A stretch of DNA of 64,000 nucleotides from an uncultured Bacilli bacterium (GTDB lineage Bacteria; Bacillota_I; Bacilli_A; RF39; UBA660). Numbering within the stretch: position 1 is the first letter of the stretch; each line of letters begins with the position of its first letter. This document shows positions 1 to 8,508 of the stretch, piece after piece. A program made the translations under genes and the position numbers. Location: contig CANQQV010000003.1 in NCBI GenBank assembly GCA_947626095.1, positions 1 through 64,000 on the forward strand, in the 5' to 3' direction. Below the pieces are notes generated by a model. The model did no database searches, had not been told where the DNA came from, and saw nothing but the letters and a program-made list of their open reading frames with translations.

Positions 1-83
1 GATGACTTACATCACCCTTAACAAAGCAATTCATTTATCAAATTTATTGTTTACCAACACTATTTGACAAAGAACCTGTCATT
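1..83. other. Edge interval after queA
   Basis: No ORF and no convincing terminator. A 5-bp TGACA/TGTCA pair (63-81 region) lacks a T tract. Confidence 0.4.
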
Positions 84-1133
84 TTATTTTTCTTTATTGA
101 TATCATTCGTAATAAACATTGCATCTCCAAAACTAAAGAAACGATATTTATTTTGAATAGCTATCTTATAAGCATTAAGTATATAATCTCTACTAGCTAA
201 AGCCGATACTAACATAACTAAAGTACTTTTAGGTAGATGAAAATTAGTTATTAAACAATCAATTGCTTTAAACTCATACCCCGGATAAATAAAGATATCT
301 GTATTACCAGAAGTTGCGATAAACTTTCCATTATTATTAGTAGCTATTGTTTCTAATGTTCTTGTACTAGTCGTTCCAACGGCAATTATTCTTCTACTCT
401 CTTCTTTAGCTTTATTTAAAATATCTGCTGTTTCCTTACTCATGACATAATATTCACTATGCATATGATGTTCTAAAATATTATCAACTTGTACTGGTCT
501 AAAAGTTCCTAAACCAACATGCAAAGTAACATAAGTAACTATAATCCCTTTATCTTCTATTTGTTTAAGTAATTCTTTCGTAAAATGAAGTCCTGCCGTT
601 GGTGCTGCAGCACTACCTGTTACTTTGGCATAAACTGTTTGATATCTATTTTGATCTTTTAACTCTTTATGAATATAAGGTGGAAGTGGCATTGTTCCTA
701 ACTGATCTAATATTTCCATTAGTATACCTTTATATAACAATTTAACATGAGTTAGTCCTTCACTAAACTTTTCTACTACTTCACCTTTTAACAAACCATC
801 ACCAAAAGAAATAATAGTTCCCACTTTTAATCTTTTAGCTGGTTTTGATAAACATTCCCAAACATCATTACCTAAATCTTTTAATAATAATAGTTCTATA
901 CTAGCTTTCGTTTCTTCTTTAACACCTATAAGTCTTGCTGGTATTACCTTCGTATCATTTAAAACTAAAACATCACCTTTATGTAAATAATCAATTATAT
1001 TACTAAAATGTTCATGTATAACTTCTCCATTATTTTTATTTAAAATTAATAACTTTGAACTATCTCTTTTTTCTAATGGTGTCTGGGCGATTAACTCTTC
1101 TGGTAATTCATAATCAAATTCATTAATATTCAT
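84..1133 (-). CDS. queA: S-adenosylmethionine:tRNA ribosyltransferase-isomerase QueA
   Basis: QueA transfers and isomerises the ribosyl group of SAM onto preQ1 at the wobble base of tRNA, forming epoxyqueuosine. The protein opens with the family start [16 protein letters not shown] and keeps the internal conserved TAGLHFT and GTFRPV segments. Its length of about 349 residues is usual for the family. An in-frame upstream codon exists, but GGAAGTGAG sits 3 bases before the ATG at 1133, so I choose that start. It follows the RnfD-like gene after about 70 bases on the same strand. No other queuosine gene is in view. Confidence 0.95.
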   Translation of the reverse strand: MNINEFDYELPEELIAQTPLEKRDSSKLLILNKNNGEVIHEHFSNIIDYLHKGDVLVLNDTKVIPARLIGVKEETKASIELLLLKDLGNDVWECLSKPAKRLKVGTIISFGDGLLKGEVVEKFSEGLTHVKLLYKGILMEILDQLGTMPLPPYIHKELKDQNRYQTVYAKVTGSAAAPTAGLHFTKELLKQIEDKGIIVTYVTLHVGLGTFRPVQVDNILEHHMHSEYYVMSKETADILNKAKEESRRIIAVGTTSTRTLETIATNNNGKFIATSGNTDIFIYPGYEFKAIDCLITNFHLPKSTLVMLVSALASRDYILNAYKIAIQNKYRFFSFGDAMFITNDINKEK

Positions 1134-1206
1134 AATCTCACTTCCAAACATAAACCATTATACTCAATAACTTAAATAAAATAAAGAATAACTTTACGTT
1201 ATTCCT

Positions 1207-2103
1207 TTATTTTATCTTATTAAATACATTAGTAAATAAACTTAATACTAATATTACCACATAAACACCAATACCTAAATGTAAAACATTAACAAATATA
1301 GCACATAAGATACCTAACAATAAAGCATATATAATACGTCCCATTCTAACAACTGGTGTTGCTGTACTAATTGTACTTACAAATATTAAATTAAATAATA
1401 AACCACTTTCACAAGCATTTATAAATATTTCATTAAATGCATTACCCATTACTAAAGCAATAATTACACTAACAATCGCATAACTCAGTAAAGCTATTAT
1501 TGGTATTTCTTTCTTATAATAAGAATTAAATAGTAAAACAACAAACCCAACTAAAGCAAATATTGAACTAGTAGTTCCTATTCCTCCTGGGAATCCTCCT
1601 AACAACATATTCATAATACCCGTACTATATTCTATAGTTACCTCATAATTATTAGCTGTACTTGTAATTCCCATCGCCATTAATATTAAATACATTAAAC
1701 ACTTAAATAAAGCCACTTGATTAATACTAAATTTATTATCTATAAACTTTAATATAATATCTAAAACAATGATAAGTGGTATAGTAAGCCATAAATAATC
1801 TAATGGTCCACATACTAAATAACATAAAGCATTTATATATGGTACTAGCGAATTAACAACATTATGATAGTCATCATCTTTCTTAATTCCTATATAATAA
1901 TATATTTCAAAAACATAACTTAATACAATAATAACTATTGGTATAACTAAATATTGTAAAGATAAGAATAATGAAATATACCCATGAGTATATGGAACTA
2001 TTCCATTTTTATAAAAACTATAAATAATAATTGGTACAATACTTAATATATAAAGAATATCAATTCCTAAAACTTTATTTTTCTTTAATAAACCCTTTTT
2101 CAT
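1207..2103 (-). CDS. RnfD/NqrB-family membrane subunit, atypical
   Basis: A polytopic membrane protein of 298 residues with about eight to nine hydrophobic segments. The segment GGFPGGIGTTSSIFALVG around residues 168-185 matches the conserved GxxPGSIGETS-type stretch of RnfD/NqrB subunits of ion-pumping Rnf complexes. The flavinylation motif expected just before it (S/T-G-A-T) is not obvious; the nearest text is EYSTGIMN. It starts 2 bases after the stop of the RnfC-like gene, and its ribosome site AAGGGG lies in that gene's last codons, so the pair is co-translated. No RnfA, B, E or G is present. Family assignment is fairly sure; function as an ion pump is inference. Confidence 0.75.
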   Translation of the reverse strand: MKKGLLKKNKVLGIDILYILSIVPIIIYSFYKNGIVPYTHGYISLFLSLQYLVIPIVIIVLSYVFEIYYYIGIKKDDDYHNVVNSLVPYINALCYLVCGPLDYLWLTIPLIIVLDIILKFIDNKFSINQVALFKCLMYLILMAMGITSTANNYEVTIEYSTGIMNMLLGGFPGGIGTTSSIFALVGFVVLLFNSYYKKEIPIIALLSYAIVSVIIALVMGNAFNEIFINACESGLLFNLIFVSTISTATPVVRMGRIIYALLLGILCAIFVNVLHLGIGVYVVILVLSLFTNVFNKIK

Positions 2104-2105
2104 TC

Positions 2106-3230
2106 TTATTTCCCCTTATTAAGTAAATTTATATTAGCTGGACATACATTATTACATAAGCCACATCTAATACATGCTGGATCTAACTTCTTATCTAAAG
2201 GATTAATATTAACGGGACATATCTCCACACATTTACCACATTTAATACATTTAGATGCCTTAACATCATCATGCTCTAAAATAAATATTGTCTTAACATT
2301 ATCATTAACTATTAAAGCTTTAACATCATCACACTTAACCCCACGCATATAGTTATTTAAATATATATCACGATTAGTTAAATCAATATTAACTGCTTCA
2401 CTTAATATACTAGCTAAACTAGTTCCATAACGACATTTAACTACTGATATATTATCAGTTCCATTTAAACATACTGTAACATATCTTTCACTAACTGGAA
2501 GTCCATCCTTTAAAGCCGTATATAACTTATTTAAAGCAAATGTATCAAAGAATAATAATTCATTATATTTATACTCTTTAAAATATTTTTTTGCTATACA
2601 AGGATTAGTTGTAAAAGGAAATACATCATCAACTGTTTTAAAAATAATATTCGGATACTTTGAAATAACTTTTCTAACTTCCTCTATATTATTTTCATCA
2701 TATTTATTAAGAATTAAATAAGCATTTAAATTAAATAAATTTGATATAACCTCTGTTACTTCTAAAATACATTCTAAACGATCTTCTAACATATAATTAT
2801 TATTAAATTGATAAGGTTCAATATCCATTCCATTAACAATAATTACTTTATTCTTATTTTGTAATTTTTCAACTAATAACTTATTTTCATATTCAATACC
2901 TAATTCTTGGCATATATTAATAACTTCTTCTTTTTTTAATTTACTTATATCATCAACCGTATCTTCTGATACAATTGTTGAATCACTATTATCATTACTA
3001 ATTCTAATGATTCCTTTTTTAACTGAAGCCGTACCAGATACTGTTGCATAAGTTTTTATTCCATTTTTACTTTCTTTAAGTAATTGATTAATATAAACTT
3101 CTTCACCATCACTTACATAGACTTCATCATCAGCTTTAGGATAAACTATAATCTCTTTAGGATTTACATATTCTACCTTTTTTATATCAAGTTTTTGTTC
3201 ATCATTCTTAAATCGATAAGTAAGTTTCAC
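2106..3230 (-). CDS. RnfC-like iron-sulfur protein, reduced form
   Basis: About 374 residues. The C-terminus carries two 4Fe-4S motifs, CIKCGKCVEICP and CIRCGLCNNVCP, placed as in RnfC. The N-terminal 70 residues resemble the RnfC barrel-sandwich domain (KADDEVYVSDGEEVY). The glycine-rich NADH/FMN loop of true RnfC (GxGGAxFP-like) is missing. The uvrC stop codon abuts an upstream GTG, but AGGTGG followed by TTAGT favours the GTG at 3230. It probably passes electrons between a soluble donor and the RnfD-like membrane partner downstream. Donor and acceptor cannot be told from the sequence. Confidence 0.75.
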   Translation of the reverse strand: MKLTYRFKNDEQKLDIKKVEYVNPKEIIVYPKADDEVYVSDGEEVYINQLLKESKNGIKTYATVSGTASVKKGIIRISNDNSDSTIVSEDTVDDISKLKKEEVINICQELGIEYENKLLVEKLQNKNKVIIVNGMDIEPYQFNNNYMLEDRLECILEVTEVISNLFNLNAYLILNKYDENNIEEVRKVISKYPNIIFKTVDDVFPFTTNPCIAKKYFKEYKYNELLFFDTFALNKLYTALKDGLPVSERYVTVCLNGTDNISVVKCRYGTSLASILSEAVNIDLTNRDIYLNNYMRGVKCDDVKALIVNDNVKTIFILEHDDVKASKCIKCGKCVEICPVNINPLDKKLDPACIRCGLCNNVCPANINLLNKGK

Positions 3231-3239
3231 ACTAACCAC

Positions 3240-5015
3240 CTATTCTTTCTCTTTGTCTTTTTCAAGTAAATAAGTTCTAAGCTCTACTGCAACATTTTCT
3301 GGTAATATTTCTTTTAATTCATCAAGACTAGCTGCTTTTATTTTCGCTAAACTACCAAACTTCTTAATTAGAGCTTTCTTTCTAGATGGACCAACCCCCT
3401 CGATATCATCTAAAACACTACTAATACTACCTTTACTTCTAAGCGTTCTATGATAAGTAATAGTAAATCTATGTACTTCATCTTGCATTCTTGTTAAGTA
3501 GTGAAATACATTACTCATTCTATCTATATTATACACACTAAAATCAGAAGAAATCAAGTCATTAGTACGATGCTTATCGTTCTTTTTCAAACCAACCACT
3601 TTAATCTTCAAATGTAATAAATCTAATATCTCTTTAGCAGCCCTTATTTGGTTTTCGCCACCATCGACAATTATTAAGTCTGGTAATGATGTTTTTTCTA
3701 CTAAAGCTCTTTGATATCGACGATAAAGTATTTCTTTCATTGTATTGTAATCATCATTGACATCAACAGATACTTTATATTTACGATATTCATTCTTAGC
3801 TGGTTTACCATCAATAAAAACAACCATTCCTGATACAGCAAAACTACCAAATAAATTTGAATTATCAAAAACATCGATTCTTCTTATTTCATCCATACCT
3901 AGTATTTCCGCTAACTCTTCATTAGCTTTTAACGTTCTTGATTCATCCTTTTGAATTTCTTCAAACTTATTATTTAAATTCATCTTCGCATTATCATAAG
4001 CCATCTTAATTAGATCTTTTTTAACTCCCTTTTGCGGTGCCAAGATATTAGTTTCCACAACACTTCTAATATTATCGATATTTAAAGTTTCAGGAATTAA
4101 TATTTCTTTAGGTATTTCATTACGCGTATAAAACTGGGCAATAAAGTATTCTACATCATCTTCTATATCAATATTAATTGGTAATATCGTATTCTTATGA
4201 TTTAATAACTTTCCATTACGAATAAATAATATTTCAATTGATAAATAACCATTATCGACATAATAAGCAATAACATCCCTATTAACAAAATCATGTAATT
4301 CAACCTTTTGCTTATCTAAAACAATATCTATATATTCTAATTCTTTCTTTAAATCTAAAGCCATTTCAAAATTAAGATTATCACTATATACTTTAATCTT
4401 ATCCATTATCTTATTTCTTAGTATTTCATCATTACCCTTTAAAAAAGATAATATTTCATTTTCCATCTCTCTTACTTTATCTTGATCAATACTTTTACTA
4501 CAATAACCTAGACATTCCCCAATATGATAATAAAGACATAAATCTTTCTTATTACCTTCACATTTCTTTAAAGGATATAACCTATTAAGTAAATTAACAA
4601 TTCTTCTTGCCGCATACGCATTAGGATAAGGCCCAAATAACTTTTTATTATCCTTTTTCTTAATATTTAAATATCTAGATACCTTAAGCCTTGGATAAGG
4701 ACTACTAATATATTCAATATATGGATAACTCTTATCATCCGTAAGCATTATATTATACTTAGGATTAAATTCTTTAATTAAATTAATTTCAATAATAAAA
4801 GCTTCTAACTCGGAACTAGCTACTAAATAAGTAAAATCATCAATCAAACTAACCATTTTCGCTGTCTTACCAGTATGTACTCTATTAAAGTAAGAAGATA
4901 ATCTCTTATGTAAATCTTTAGCTTTACCAACATAAATTATCGTCCCATTCTTATCTTTCATCTGATAAGAACCAGGTTTATGAGGTACCAAAGCTAATTT
5001 CTCTTTAAATCTCAT
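3240..5015 (-). CDS. uvrC: Excinuclease ABC subunit C
   Basis: UvrC makes both incisions in nucleotide excision repair, after UvrA and UvrB recognise the lesion. The 591-residue protein has the GIY-YIG nuclease at residues 13-90 (KPGSYQMKDKNGTIIYVGKA), a cysteine-rich patch near 150-165, a UVR motif around 195-230, the RNase H-like nuclease (DNSNLFGSFAVSGMVVF) and tandem helix-hairpin-helix at the end (LDDIEGVGPSRKKAL). GGAGGG lies 5 bases before the start. The first 11 bases overlap the phosphatase gene. uvrA and uvrB are not in the window. Confidence 0.97.
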   Translation of the reverse strand: MRFKEKLALVPHKPGSYQMKDKNGTIIYVGKAKDLHKRLSSYFNRVHTGKTAKMVSLIDDFTYLVASSELEAFIIEINLIKEFNPKYNIMLTDDKSYPYIEYISSPYPRLKVSRYLNIKKKDNKKLFGPYPNAYAARRIVNLLNRLYPLKKCEGNKKDLCLYYHIGECLGYCSKSIDQDKVREMENEILSFLKGNDEILRNKIMDKIKVYSDNLNFEMALDLKKELEYIDIVLDKQKVELHDFVNRDVIAYYVDNGYLSIEILFIRNGKLLNHKNTILPINIDIEDDVEYFIAQFYTRNEIPKEILIPETLNIDNIRSVVETNILAPQKGVKKDLIKMAYDNAKMNLNNKFEEIQKDESRTLKANEELAEILGMDEIRRIDVFDNSNLFGSFAVSGMVVFIDGKPAKNEYRKYKVSVDVNDDYNTMKEILYRRYQRALVEKTSLPDLIIVDGGENQIRAAKEILDLLHLKIKVVGLKKNDKHRTNDLISSDFSVYNIDRMSNVFHYLTRMQDEVHRFTITYHRTLRSKGSISSVLDDIEGVGPSRKKALIKKFGSLAKIKAASLDELKEILPENVAVELRTYLLEKDKEKE

Positions 5016-5478
5016 TTTGGCCCTCCATACTTTCTAAATAATTATATAATCCCACGCATCCCTCATATATAAGATCATAAGCCGTATCAAAATCACCTGT
5101 ATACCAAGGATCATCTATTGTTCTTAAATTATTAGTATATTCTAAAAGTAAATGAATCTTATTACTATTATCTTCCCCAAATATTCTCAGTAAATCTCTT
5201 CTATTACGTTCTTCCATCACGATAATTAAATCATACTTTTCATAATCATCTTTTTTTATTTGAGTAGCTACATGTTTTTCAATCGTAATTCCCTTTTCCT
5301 CTAACTTTCTTAAAGCTGGTGGATATATCGAATTACCTAACTCTTCCATACTAGTTGCTCGAGAAACACAACTATATTTATACCTTTTATTATTTTTATA
5401 TATTAAATCTTTAAAAATCATTTCGGCCATTGGACTACGACAAATATTACCATAACAAACAAAAACAATATTAAACAT
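5005..5478 (-). CDS. Low-molecular-weight protein tyrosine phosphatase family protein
   Basis: A 157-residue cytosolic phosphatase fold. The P-loop CYGNICRS (C-X5-R-S) lies at residues 8-15 and the general-acid loop DDPWY near residue 122. These define the LMW-PTP/arsenate-reductase-like family. The start is set by GGAGG eight bases before ATG 5478; an in-frame TTG at 5493 lies in front of that ribosome site and is not used. It overlaps uvrC by 11 bases and is probably co-transcribed with it. The substrate is unknown: phosphotyrosine or phosphoarginine proteins are possible. Confidence 0.88.
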   Translation of the reverse strand: MFNIVFVCYGNICRSPMAEMIFKDLIYKNNKRYKYSCVSRATSMEELGNSIYPPALRKLEEKGITIEKHVATQIKKDDYEKYDLIIVMEERNRRDLLRIFGEDNSNKIHLLLEYTNNLRTIDDPWYTGDFDTAYDLIYEGCVGLYNYLESMEGQNEI

Positions 5479-5517
5479 ATCTATCGCCTCCAATTACTAA
5501 CATTATACCCTATTTTA

Positions 5518-5553
5518 GTTAAAAAAATAAGGTGTGAAATATATCACACCTTA
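5518..5553 (-). terminator. Intrinsic terminator after rubrerythrin
   Basis: AAGGTGTGA and TCACACCTT form a perfect 9-bp stem around a short loop. On the minus strand it is followed by ATTTTTTT. It lies just past the rubrerythrin stop. Confidence 0.9.
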
Positions 5554-5567
5554 ATAACATCTCTATC

Positions 5568-6107
5568 TTAATAATTTTCTGCTTTTAATTCAAAATAACT
5601 TTGTGGATGAGCACATACTGGACATACGGCTGGAGCTTGTTTACCAACAACAATATGACCACAATTACGACATACCCAAATAGCATCTTCATCTTTAGAG
5701 AATACTACTTTATCTTCAACATTCTTAAGTAGTTTACGATATCTTTCTTCATGGGCTTTTTCAATTGCTGCTACTGCTCTAAATTTAGCAGCTATTGCTT
5801 TAAAGCCTTCTTCTTCAGCTACTTTAGCAAAATTATCATACATATCTGTCCATTCATAATTTTCACCTTCAGCTGCTGCAAGTAAGTTTTCTTCAGTAGA
5901 TGGAATATCTCCACCATTTAATTCTTTAAACCACATTTTAGCATGTTCTTTTTCATTATTTGCTGTTTCCTCAAAGATAGCTGCAATTTGTTCATAACCA
6001 TCTTTTTTAGCTTTAGAAGCAAAATAAGTATATTTATTTCTTGCTTGTGATTCTCCAGCAAAAGCAGTCATTAAATTTTGTTCAGTTTTAGATCCTTTTA
6101 ATTCCAT
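5568..6107 (-). CDS. rbr: Rubrerythrin
   Basis: A peroxide-scavenging di-iron protein that reduces hydrogen peroxide with electrons delivered through its rubredoxin domain. Residues 1-135 are a four-helix ferritin-like bundle with two ExxH-type ligand pairs (NNEKEHAK and AIEKAHEE). Residues 140-179 are a rubredoxin domain with CRNCG and CPVCA iron ligands. The length of 179 is typical for rubrerythrin. It is monocistronic, with its own strong promoter, a PerR-like box between promoter and ribosome site, and a strong terminator. It is therefore probably induced by peroxide. Confidence 0.95.
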   Translation of the reverse strand: MELKGSKTEQNLMTAFAGESQARNKYTYFASKAKKDGYEQIAAIFEETANNEKEHAKMWFKELNGGDIPSTEENLLAAAEGENYEWTDMYDNFAKVAEEEGFKAIAAKFRAVAAIEKAHEERYRKLLKNVEDKVVFSKDEDAIWVCRNCGHIVVGKQAPAVCPVCAHPQSYFELKAENY

Positions 6108-6120
6108 ATAAATCCTCTTT

Positions 6121-6135
6121 CTATAATAATTATGA
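6121..6135 (-). promoter_or_regulatory. PerR-like operator of rubrerythrin
   Basis: TCATAATTATTATAG on the minus strand matches the Bacillus PerR box TTATAATnATTATAA at 12 of 14 informative positions. It lies between the -10 element and the ribosome site, where bound PerR would block transcription. Confidence 0.65.
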
Positions 6136-6154
6136 TATTACATCATTACTTGTT

Positions 6155-6182
6155 ATTATATCATTTTTAAGGTTAAAGTCAA
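6155..6182 (-). promoter_or_regulatory. Rubrerythrin promoter
   Basis: TTGACT (6177-6182), a 16-bp spacer and TATAAT (6155-6160), about 45 bases before the rubrerythrin start. Confidence 0.75.
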
Positions 6183-6191
6183 CGGACGAAC

Positions 6192-6515
6192 CTACTTCTT
6201 TTTTACTATTTTAACTGCTGTTCCATAAGCTATTATTTCCGCTGCTGAAGCCATTACTTGTGATGATCCATATCTTACTCCTACTATGGCATCAGCTCCT
6301 AAACTATTAGCATCGTCAACCATTCTTTTCGTTGCAATCTGTCTAGCTTCTTTAATCATTTCCGTATAACCAGCTATTTCGCCACCAACAATCGTCTTCA
6401 TTCCCGCCATAAAATCACGTCCAATATTTTTTGATTGCACTACTTGACCTTTAACTATTCCTAACGATTCAACTATTTCATAACCAGGTACATAATCAAT
6501 ACTTACTAGCTTCAT
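6192..6515 (-). CDS. YbjQ/UPF0145 family protein
   Basis: A 107-residue soluble protein with the YbjQ family signature: GRDFMAG near residue 35, and GADAIVGVRYGSS followed by an AEIIAYGTAV strand near the end. The family forms pentamers of ferredoxin-like folds. Its function is not established, though it is often annotated as heavy-metal binding. GGAGGTG lies six bases before ATG 6515 inside the end of the MerR gene, so this start is preferred over the ATG at 6530. It overlaps the membrane MerR gene and is its only operon partner. Confidence 0.85.
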   Translation of the reverse strand: MKLVSIDYVPGYEIVESLGIVKGQVVQSKNIGRDFMAGMKTIVGGEIAGYTEMIKEARQIATKRMVDDANSLGADAIVGVRYGSSQVMASAAEIIAYGTAVKIVKKK

Positions 6516-7131
6516 CTTCTTCACCTCCATTTATTTCTTCTATTCTCTTAACTAAATTAACGATAATTGCTATAACTGGTATTATGAATATTAAAGCAAA
6601 CAAATAAGAAATCTTTGTTGAATATTCTCTATATCCCATCACAATAAAAATAATCGCGGGAATTAAAAACAATAAACCAAAGATCAAACTAGATAAAACC
6701 GCCCCAAAAATTTTTTTCTTTTTATTTGATTTTATTTCTCGCATCGTAAACCCTTCTTTATTTAATATATTAATATTTTGAAAATACTTAGTTATATCAA
6801 TCTTTTCATATGTTTCATTAGCTTCAATAATTTCTAAACACATCTTCTTAACTTTTTGATAATTCTCTTCTTCATTTTCAATATTTTCAATCCTTTTCTT
6901 TAAGCACTCTTTTAAATCTAATTCCTGATTATTTAATTTTTTTAACTCACTAATCGGCACACCTAATTCTCTTAAAAACTTAATAACCTTTAATCGGTTA
7001 ATATCATCTTCACTATATAAACGATAATCATTATTATCATTTCTTTTTGGTCTAACTAAGCCTTCTTGTTCATAATACCTAATAGCTTTTTTTGATAATT
7101 TAACAATATTTTCTACTTCATTAATAAACAT
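6496..7131 (-). CDS. Membrane-anchored MerR-family regulator
   Basis: Residues 1-70 form a MerR winged helix: the recognition helix region KKAIRYYEQEGLVRP, then YRLYSEDDINRLKVIKFLRELG. A coiled-coil linker (about 75-105) follows. The C-terminal half has two hydrophobic helices (about residues 143-167 and 175-195) instead of a ligand domain, so the regulator should sit in the membrane. The gene's own promoter has the 19-bp spacer and dyad typical of MerR-controlled promoters, so autoregulation is likely. It is co-translated with the ybjQ-like gene. The signal it senses is unknown. Confidence 0.85.
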   Translation of the reverse strand: MFINEVENIVKLSKKAIRYYEQEGLVRPKRNDNNDYRLYSEDDINRLKVIKFLRELGVPISELKKLNNQELDLKECLKKRIENIENEEENYQKVKKMCLEIIEANETYEKIDITKYFQNINILNKEGFTMREIKSNKKKKIFGAVLSSLIFGLLFLIPAIIFIVMGYREYSTKISYLFALIFIIPVIAIIVNLVKRIEEINGGEEDEASKY

Positions 7132-7152
7132 ATAAACTCCTTTCTTATTTGT

Positions 7153-7183
7153 AATATAGACTATTACCTAAGGTTAAGGTCAA
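7153..7183 (-). promoter_or_regulatory. MerR-type promoter with 19-bp spacer
   Basis: TTGACC (7178-7183) and TATATT (7153-7158) are separated by 19 bases. An imperfect dyad runs GACC...AGGTAATAGTC across the spacer. The long spacer is the hallmark of promoters that MerR-family proteins untwist. It drives the MerR gene itself. Confidence 0.7.
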
Positions 7184-7190
7184 GAACTTT

Positions 7191-7221
7191 TTAAAAAAAG
7201 AATCTTTTTTAAAGATTCTTA
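7191..7221 (-). terminator. Intrinsic terminator after the SDR gene
   Basis: AAGAATCTTT / AAAGATTCTT is a 10-bp stem with a 3-base loop followed by TTTTT on the minus strand. Confidence 0.85.
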
Positions 7222-7959
7222 ATTACGTGCTAAACCATCGACCTGTAATACAACCCCAGTTATATAACTAGCCATATCACTAGCTAAGAATAAAAAGGCA
7301 TTAGCAATATCTTCTGGTTTACCAATTCTTCCTAATGGAATTGTTTTAATTAATGGTTCAATCATTTCTTGTGGTAAATTCTTAACCATATCTGTTTCTG
7401 TTATACCAGGAGCTACAGCATTAACTCTTACTCCGAATGGTGCTAATTCACGTGCTAATGACTTAGTCATCCCATTAACCGCATACTTAGTAGCAGGATA
7501 CATTACGCCAGATGGTTGACCATACATGCTTACCATTGAACTAGTATTTAAAATTGTCCCTTTACTTTCTTTCAAATAAGGTGTAACAACCTTCGAGCAA
7601 ACAAATACAGCCTTTAAATTTAAATCAGTTATTTTATCATATTCTTCCATAGTAAATTTATCTAAAGGTGTGCTAGATGATAAACCAGCATTATTAACTA
7701 ATATATCAATACGTCCATAAGTATCATTAACTTTCTTAAATGTTTCACTTACTTCTTCTTCACTTGTTAAATTAGGATAATAACCACTTACTTCATAATT
7801 ACTATTTTCTTCTTTTAATGTATTTAAAGCTTTAGTAACACTTTCTTCTCTTGAGCCTAGTAATACTACCTTAGCTCCATTTTTTAAAAAGGTTCTAACT
7901 ATTTCAAAACCAATGCCTCTTGTTCCCCCTGTAACTATTGCAACTTTATTTTCTAACAT
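7219..7959 (-). CDS. Short-chain dehydrogenase/reductase, FabG-like
   Basis: A 246-residue Rossmann oxidoreductase using NAD(P). The cofactor loop TGGTRGIG is at residues 10-17, NNAG is near 88, and the catalytic Ser plus YPATK (Y-x-x-x-K) are near 137-155. The C-terminal GVVLQVDGL end is typical of FabG-like SDRs. GGAGGAA lies five bases before ATG 7959, so the in-frame upstream codon at 7986 is not used. It stands alone rather than beside fatty-acid genes, so a specific role as beta-ketoacyl-ACP reductase is not certain. Confidence 0.88.
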   Translation of the reverse strand: MLENKVAIVTGGTRGIGFEIVRTFLKNGAKVVLLGSREESVTKALNTLKEENSNYEVSGYYPNLTSEEEVSETFKKVNDTYGRIDILVNNAGLSSSTPLDKFTMEEYDKITDLNLKAVFVCSKVVTPYLKESKGTILNTSSMVSMYGQPSGVMYPATKYAVNGMTKSLARELAPFGVRVNAVAPGITETDMVKNLPQEMIEPLIKTIPLGRIGKPEDIANAFLFLASDMASYITGVVLQVDGLARN

Positions 7960-8052
7960 ATCAATTCCTCCATCTATAGTATACAATATTAATTCATAAG
8001 AAAGTATAATTTTTTTATTCTTACATAAACTTATTAACAGAAAGGACTTATT

Positions 8053-8508
8053 ATGTTAAAGATATTAAAAAGTATATATCATTTATTTTTACCCGTTATC
8101 TTAGGGAGTTTAGTCGGTTTATTAATATCAAGTAGTATTGATTATACAGAATTAATTAAACCACCATTCGCTCCACCAAAAATCTTCTTTCCTATCGCTT
8201 GGACAATCATATACTTATTAATGGGTATATCATGGTACATCTTAAATAAAAAGAATTTAGCTGATTTAGATGATACTTTAATTTATTACAGCCAACTATT
8301 TATTAATCTATTATGGAGTATTATTTTCTTTTTACTTAAATGGCGTTTTATTGCTGTTATATGGATTATCTTACTAGATATTATTGTCTACTACATGCTA
8401 TACATCTTTAGTAAGAAAAATAAAGTATCAGTCTATTTAAATATCTTCTACGCTTTATGGATTACTTTCGCTACTTATTTAACAATTGGCATATATATGT
8501 TAAACTAA
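8053..8508 (+). CDS. tspO: TspO/MBR family tryptophan-rich sensory protein
   Basis: A 151-residue protein with five membrane helices. PPFAPPKIFFPIAWTIIYLL (residues 36-55), followed by MGISWY, is the signature of TspO/peripheral benzodiazepine receptor homologues. The later WITFATYLTIGIY matches helix five. TspO binds porphyrins and cholesterol-like ligands in other species; its role in Bacillota is not settled. AGAAAGGAC precedes the ATG. It is one of few plus-strand genes and converges with dinD, overlapping its last 4 bases. Confidence 0.92.
   Translation: MLKILKSIYHLFLPVILGSLVGLLISSSIDYTELIKPPFAPPKIFFPIAWTIIYLLMGISWYILNKKNLADLDDTLIYYSQLFINLLWSIIFFLLKWRFIAVIWIILLDIIVYYMLYIFSKKNKVSVYLNIFYALWITFATYLTIGIYMLN

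Noticed and set aside
63..82. Hairpin-like TGACA/TGTCA after queA
   Set aside because: Only 5 bp, no T tract; not a convincing terminator.
6155..6182. Second MerR-controlled promoter at rubrerythrin, because it shares TTTAACCTTA with the MerR promoter
   Set aside because: Spacer is 16 bp and the dyad is absent, so it does not fit MerR control.
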